From the NCBI GenBank assembly GCA_963809545.1, contig CAWEKD010000007.1, positions 186,001 through 250,000 on the forward strand: 64,000 bases of DNA. The letters are read 5' to 3'. Below are positions 60,417 through 64,000 of this stretch, piece after piece; position 1 is the first letter of the stretch, and each line of letters begins with the position of its first letter. This stretch comes from Natronosporangium sp035305625. Lineage in GTDB: Bacteria > Actinomycetota > Actinomycetes > Mycobacteriales > Micromonosporaceae. A program made the position numbers and the translations under genes. Below the pieces are notes generated by a model, which did no database searches, was not told where the DNA came from, and saw only the letters and a list, made by a program, of their open reading frames with translations.

Positions 60417-60420
<4 letters not shown>

Positions 60421-60836
60421 TGAGGCGTCGCTCCTCCCGGGGCCGATTCCGCCAGTGGCACCGGGTGGTGGAAACAGCTGTGTGCCCCGGTGTGGCAGGC
60501 CGGCCCCACTTGCTCAACCTGCAGCAGCAGCGCGTCCCCGTCACAGTCCAGCGCCACCGACCGCACGTACTGGTAGTGGCCGGAGGTCTCCCCTTTGACC
60601 CAGTACTGCTGGCGGCTGCGGGACCAGTAGGTGGCCCGACCCGTGCGCAGGGTGCGGCGGAGCGCCTCCTCGTCCATCCACGCCAGCATCAGCACCTGGC
60701 CGGTGGCGTGTTCCTGGACCACCGCCGCCACCAGCCCGTCCTGGTTGGGCCGTAGCCGGCGGAGCAGTTCCGGGTCGAGGTCACGATCTGGCCGCGGTGC
60801 GGCACCGGGCGGGTCTGCTGCCGTCACAGGGTTCAT
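60417..60836 (-). CDS. hisI: Phosphoribosyl-AMP cyclohydrolase
   Basis: 139 residues. Zn/Mg motifs are LALDCDGDALLLQVEQVGPA read as VALDCDGDALLLQV, ACHTGAHSCFHHP, and YWVKGETSGHYQYVRS. Third step of histidine synthesis. It is the first gene of the operon leading into trpE by ATGA overlap, linking histidine and tryptophan pathways, which both draw on PRPP. Confidence 0.95.
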
Positions 60837-60929
60837 CTTGTCACGGACGGATCTACCCGCCGGGAGGGCTGTGCCGGTTTAGGAGGGAACGGTAGGTTGG
60901 CGTCGGAATTAGCGACCGGAGGACGGACT

Positions 60930-61715
60930 ATGTACCCCTACCACCCCCATGCTCCCCAAGGTAATGAAGACACTGTCCGGGGCGTTCTGCCCGAACAGCG
61001 CCCGCCCCTGGACGCGGCGTTGCTCGATGAACCCACCTCGGAAGTACCGATGCTTCATCCCCCCACCGGCCCGGCGTGGGGTGGGGACGCCCCTAGCGCC
61101 GCCGACACCCCCGAGGACCCGGACCGCCCGGCGGACGAGCCCGAGGACCGCACCGACGCTCCCTCCGCAGAGGACGATGCCGGGGAGGGCGAGCCCGCTG
61201 AGCCCACCGAGGAGGGTGAGCCGGAGGCGGCGACCGAGGTGACCGACACCGCGGACGCGCCGGAGGAGGCGGCGGCGGAGGCGGAAGCCGCTCCGGAGCC
61301 GACCGAGCCCGCCGCGGCACCCACGCCGGCGCCGGCAGCCGCGGAGCCGCCAGCCGCCGCGGAGCCGCCGGCGGCCGAGGAGAAGGAGGACACGCCTCCG
61401 CCGGGTACGGGGGCGGCCTCCCGCCGGCCCGGAGAGGTGAGCGAGACCCCGATCGCGCTGTGGAGTGAGGAGGCGGTCGGCCGGTTGCGGGAACAGTGGC
61501 GGGAGCTGCAGGTGCAGTTCATCGACGATCCCGCCGAGGCGGTGAACGGGGCCAAGGAGCTGGTCACCGCGGCGATCCAGGAGCTGGCGGACACGCTGCG
61601 CTCCGCGCAGGACATGCTCGACCCGTACCGGGACGGCGAGTCGGTGGACACCGAGACCATGCGGGTGGCGATGCGCCGGTACCGGGAGTTCCTGGACCGG
61701 GTGCTCGCACTGTAA
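60930..61715 (+). CDS. Acidic Pro/Ala-rich protein with conserved helical C-terminus
   Basis: 261 residues from ATG 60930 (CCGGAGGACGG upstream). Residues 1-165 are low-complexity and acidic (Ala, Glu, Pro, Asp). About 170-261 form a compact helical domain: IALWSEEAVGRLREQWRELQ, VQFIDDPAEAVNGAKELVTA, and MRVAMRRYREFLDRVLAL. No membrane segment. The layout of a disordered arm plus helical bundle is seen in uncharacterised actinobacterial proteins. A strong terminator follows. Confidence 0.7.
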   Translation: MYPYHPHAPQGNEDTVRGVLPEQRPPLDAALLDEPTSEVPMLHPPTGPAWGGDAPSAADTPEDPDRPADEPEDRTDAPSAEDDAGEGEPAEPTEEGEPEAATEVTDTADAPEEAAAEAEAAPEPTEPAAAPTPAPAAAEPPAAAEPPAAEEKEDTPPPGTGAASRRPGEVSETPIALWSEEAVGRLREQWRELQVQFIDDPAEAVNGAKELVTAAIQELADTLRSAQDMLDPYRDGESVDTETMRVAMRRYREFLDRVLAL

Positions 61716-61787
61716 CGACGCCCCTGGCCGACCGGCGGCGCGCGGAGGCGGCCGCGGTCGACCAGCCCGTGGTCGGATCAATCAAGG

Positions 61788-61829
61788 CAAGGGCGCTGGC
61801 GATGGGTGTCGCCAGCGCCCTTGCGTTTT
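61788..61829 (+). terminator. Intrinsic terminator
   Basis: CAAGGGCGCTGGCGA (61788-61802) pairs perfectly over 15 bp with 61809-61823 around TGGGTG, followed by CGTTTTC. Confidence 0.9.
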
Positions 61830-61881
61830 CATACCCGCCCTGCTGCCGGCGGGGTACGTACCCCTTGCGGCCACCCGGGAA

Positions 61882-61913
61882 TTCAACTAGCGTTGATTTC
61901 ATCAGATGTTGAA
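61882..61913. promoter_or_regulatory. Operator-like repeats upstream of the ABC exporter
   Basis: TCAACTAGCGTTGA (61883-61896) is a perfect 5-4-5 inverted repeat. A further GTTGAA at 61908-61913 pairs with TTCAAC at 61882-61887. The stretch is AT-rich and 16 nt from ATG 61929. It is a likely site for the TetR protein encoded at 63453. Confidence 0.55.
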
Positions 61914-61928
61914 TTATTGAGGAGTCCC

Positions 61929-62655
61929 ATGGAACCGGCCATCACGGTCGAGAACCTGGTGGTCCACCGGGGCGGTCGCGAGGTGCTGCACGGTCATCAG
62001 CACCCACCTACCGGCCGGCGTGATCACCGGGCTGCTCGGCCCCAGCGGCAGCGGCAAAACCACCCTGATGCGGGCCGTGGTGGGGGTGCAGGTCGTCACC
62101 TCCGGCACGGTCACCGTGCTCGGCCACCCGGCCGGCGCACCGGCGCTCCGGCACCGGGTCGGCTACCTGACCCAATCCCCCAGCGTCTACCCGGACCTGA
62201 CCGTCCGAGAAAACGTCCGCTACTTCGCCCGACTCCACGGACTGGGGCGCACCGAGGCCGACGAGACCATCGAGGCGGTCGGGCTCGCCGATCACGCCGC
62301 CCAACTGGTCGCCAACCTGTCCGGAGGTCAGCGCAGCCGCGCCTCGCTGGCGTGCGCACTGGTAGGGCGACCGGAGGTGCTGGTGCTGGACGAGCCCACG
62401 GTCGGGCAGGACCCGGTGCTCCGGGACGACCTGTGGCAACAGTTCCGGCGGTTGGCCCAGGAGGGCACCACCTTGATGGTGTCCAGTCACGTGATGGACG
62501 AGGCCAACCGCTGTGACCGGCTGTTGCTGATCCGACAGGGGCGGATCATCGCCGACGACACCCCGCAGCGCGTCAAAGAGGCCGCCGGCACCGACGACCT
62601 GGACGAGGCGTTCCTGCGGCTGATCCGTCAGCAAGGCCAGGAGGTGACCGCATGA
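61929..62655 (+). CDS. ABC transporter ATP-binding protein, one-base frameshift
   Basis: 727 nt from ATG 61929 (GAGGAG upstream). After VENLVVHRGGREVLHG an extra T near 61995 breaks the frame; removing it gives ISTHLPAGVITGLLGPSGSG. Then come the Walker A GPSGSGKTTLM, Q-loop YLTQSPSVYPDLTVRENVRY, signature NLSGGQRSRASLACALVG, Walker B VLVLDEPTVGQDP and H-loop LMVSSHVMDEANRC. It couples ATP hydrolysis to the ABC-2 permease that overlaps it (ATGA). The intact part from 62020 alone would lack the first strands. Confidence 0.9.
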
Positions 62656-63437
62656 CCACCCGAACCGCCTCGACCACCCGACCGACTCCCGGTCGCGCAC
62701 GGCCCGGACGCACCCTGCTCGCCACCACCGGCCGGATCCTGCGGCAAATCCGGCACGACCGGCGCTCGATCGCGCTGATCCTGGTGGTGCCGGTGGTGCT
62801 GCTGACCCTGGTGTACTACATGTTCGAGCACCAGCCCGAGGTCTTCCAGCGGGTCGGGTTGAGCATGCTCGGAGTGTTCCCGCTGGTGATCATGTTTTTG
62901 CTGACCAGCATCGCGATGCTCCGGGAACGCACCAGCGGCACGCTGGAGCGGCTGTTCACCACCCCGGTCACCAAACTGGACCTCCTGTTCGGCTATGGAT
63001 TGGCGTTCGGCCTGATCGCGACCGTGCAGGCGACGGTGGCCACCCTGGTGGCGTACTGGCTGTTGGGACTGGAGACCGCCGGCAGTCTGTGGCTGGTGGT
63101 GCTGATCGCGGTCGCCAACGCGGTACTCGGGGTGGCGCTGGGGTTGTTCTTCAGCGCGTTCGCGCGCACCGAGTTCCAGGCGGTGCAGTTCATGCCGGTG
63201 GCGGTGGTGCCGCAGATCCTGCTATGTGGACTGTTCGTCCCCCGCAACCAGATGGCCGGCTGGTTGGAAGGGCTGAGCAACCTGATGCCGATGTCGTACG
63301 CGGTGGAGGCGCTGCAAGAGGTGGGCATGCACCCGGAGCCGACCGGCCGCATGTGGCGGGACCTGGCGATCGTCCTGGCGGTGGTCGTGCTCGCGTTGGC
63401 GGCGGGCGCCACCACCCTCCGCCGCCGGACCCGCTAA
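62652..63437 (+). CDS. ABC-2 type transporter permease
   Basis: 261 residues. Six predicted helices, including SIALILVVPVVLLTLVYYMF, VFPLVIMFLLTSIAMLRERT and LWLVVLIAVANAVLGVALGL. The ABC-2 segment ERTSGTLERLFTTPVTKLDL and PQILLCGLFVPRNQMAGWLE are family hallmarks. Works with the ATPase as a drug or lipid exporter, similar to DrrB or the NatB group. Confidence 0.92.
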   Translation: MTTRTASTTRPTPGRARPGRTLLATTGRILRQIRHDRRSIALILVVPVVLLTLVYYMFEHQPEVFQRVGLSMLGVFPLVIMFLLTSIAMLRERTSGTLERLFTTPVTKLDLLFGYGLAFGLIATVQATVATLVAYWLLGLETAGSLWLVVLIAVANAVLGVALGLFFSAFARTEFQAVQFMPVAVVPQILLCGLFVPRNQMAGWLEGLSNLMPMSYAVEALQEVGMHPEPTGRMWRDLAIVLAVVVLALAAGATTLRRRTR

Positions 63438-63452
63438 CCAGCACGGGACAGA

Positions 63453-64000
63453 ATGAACGACGTGGGGAGGCGCACCGGCCGGCGACCCGGCAAACAAGAC
63501 ACGCGGGAGGCGATCCTGGCCGCGGCCCGCCAGGTGTTCGCTGAGCGTGGCTACACCGGGGCGACCATCCGGACGATCGCGGCCAGCGCCGGAGTGGACC
63601 CGGCGCTGGTCCACCACTACTTCGGCACCAAGGAGCAGCTGTTCACCGCGACCATCAACTTCCCGGTCCGGCCGGACCACCTGGTCGCGGAGGTGTTCGG
63701 TGGTGGTACGGCCGAGGTCGGGGAACGGCTGGTGCGCACCTTCCTGCGGGTGTGGGACTCCCCCGCCGGGGCCGCCGGGGTGGCGCTGCTCCGTTCGGCG
63801 GTCGCCAGCGAGCAGGGGGCGCGGCTGATGCGGGAGTTCGTGACCACCCAACTCCTGCGCCGGGCGATGCGGCAACTGGCGGTCGACCCGGCCGAGGCGC
63901 CGACCCGGGCCGCGCTGGTCGCCTCGCAAATGGCGGGGTTGGCGGTGGCCCGGTACCTGCTGCGGATCGAACCGCTGGCCTCCGCGCCCGCCGACACGGT
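63453..64000 (+). CDS. TetR-family repressor (3' end outside window)
   Basis: At least 182 residues from ATG 63453. The HTH is in REAILAAARQVFAERGYTGA and TIRTIAASAGVDPALVHHYF, then GTKEQLFTATINFPVRPDHL, typical of TetR regulators of export pumps. It follows the exporter genes by 15 nt and probably represses them via the repeats at 61882. Confidence 0.92.
   Translation, partial: MNDVGRRTGRRPGKQDTREAILAAARQVFAERGYTGATIRTIAASAGVDPALVHHYFGTKEQLFTATINFPVRPDHLVAEVFGGGTAEVGERLVRTFLRVWDSPAGAAGVALLRSAVASEQGARLMREFVTTQLLRRAMRQLAVDPAEAPTRAALVASQMAGLAVARYLLRIEPLASAPADT

Overview
The window is a 64 kb piece of a high-GC actinobacterial chromosome. Signs of this are strong G/C bias at third codon positions, GTGA/ATGA start-stop overlaps, leaderless TAGGGT promoters, a SAM-IV-type riboswitch, an Scr1/DUF397 regulator pair, a RamB-like regulator, and the hisI-trpE-TIGR02234-trpC-trpB-trpA-lgt order. 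A Micromonosporaceae host fits best; this is inferred from gene families and order, not from a search. I saw no rRNA or tRNA genes.

Layout. 1-7.3 kb is housekeeping: a GT-C mannosyltransferase with a PAP2 phosphatase, a hotdog thioesterase with an MBL hydrolase, asparagine synthetase, and an Xaa-Pro aminopeptidase. 7.3-14.8 kb is an accessory, decaying stretch. It has two copies of a cassette (HTH regulator plus two small proteins, the last frameshifted in copy 2), an IS605/TnpB right-end relic, a substrate-binding-protein fragment, and a broken PCMT-type methyltransferase. 14.8-16.3 kb is a class-V aminotransferase behind the riboswitch. 16.3-31.6 kb is a type III-D CRISPR-Cas locus: 20 full 29-nt repeats with 19 spacers, then leftward genes for TIGR03986 RAMP, Csx19, a double-RAMP protein, Csx10, an HD-less Cas10 and an unknown 692-aa protein. 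A divergent 792-aa protein carries a HEPN-type R-N-x5-H motif and two CARF-like segments. Cas10 (GGDD) would make cyclic oligoadenylate and the 792-aa protein would be its RNase effector. No cas1, cas2 or cas6 is present.

31.6-33.9 kb is a lower-GC insert with a secreted serine protease and a lipoprotein; a ~100-bp piece of the lipoprotein gene is duplicated on the far side of the protease. 33.9-38.5 kb holds the glyoxylate shunt (malate synthase, RamB-like regulator, isocitrate lyase). 38.6-42.3 kb has two tandem DUF2207 membrane proteins with gene-conversion tracts. 42.3-52.6 kb has pirin, a PAP2 phosphatase, a DUF574 methyltransferase, Scr1/DUF397, unknown small genes, a frameshifted PLP decarboxylase, tesB, pyruvate kinase, and a 56-aa secreted peptide missed by ORF length cut-offs. 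52.8-60.8 kb is a flavin monooxygenase, lgt and the trp/hisI operon. 60.9 kb to the end is an acidic protein, an ABC-2 exporter and a TetR regulator.

Caution: many genes, including trpB, are broken by single-nucleotide indels, often in G/C runs. Many frameshifts here may be sequencing errors rather than true decay. I marked such genes as frameshifted and gave approximate sites.
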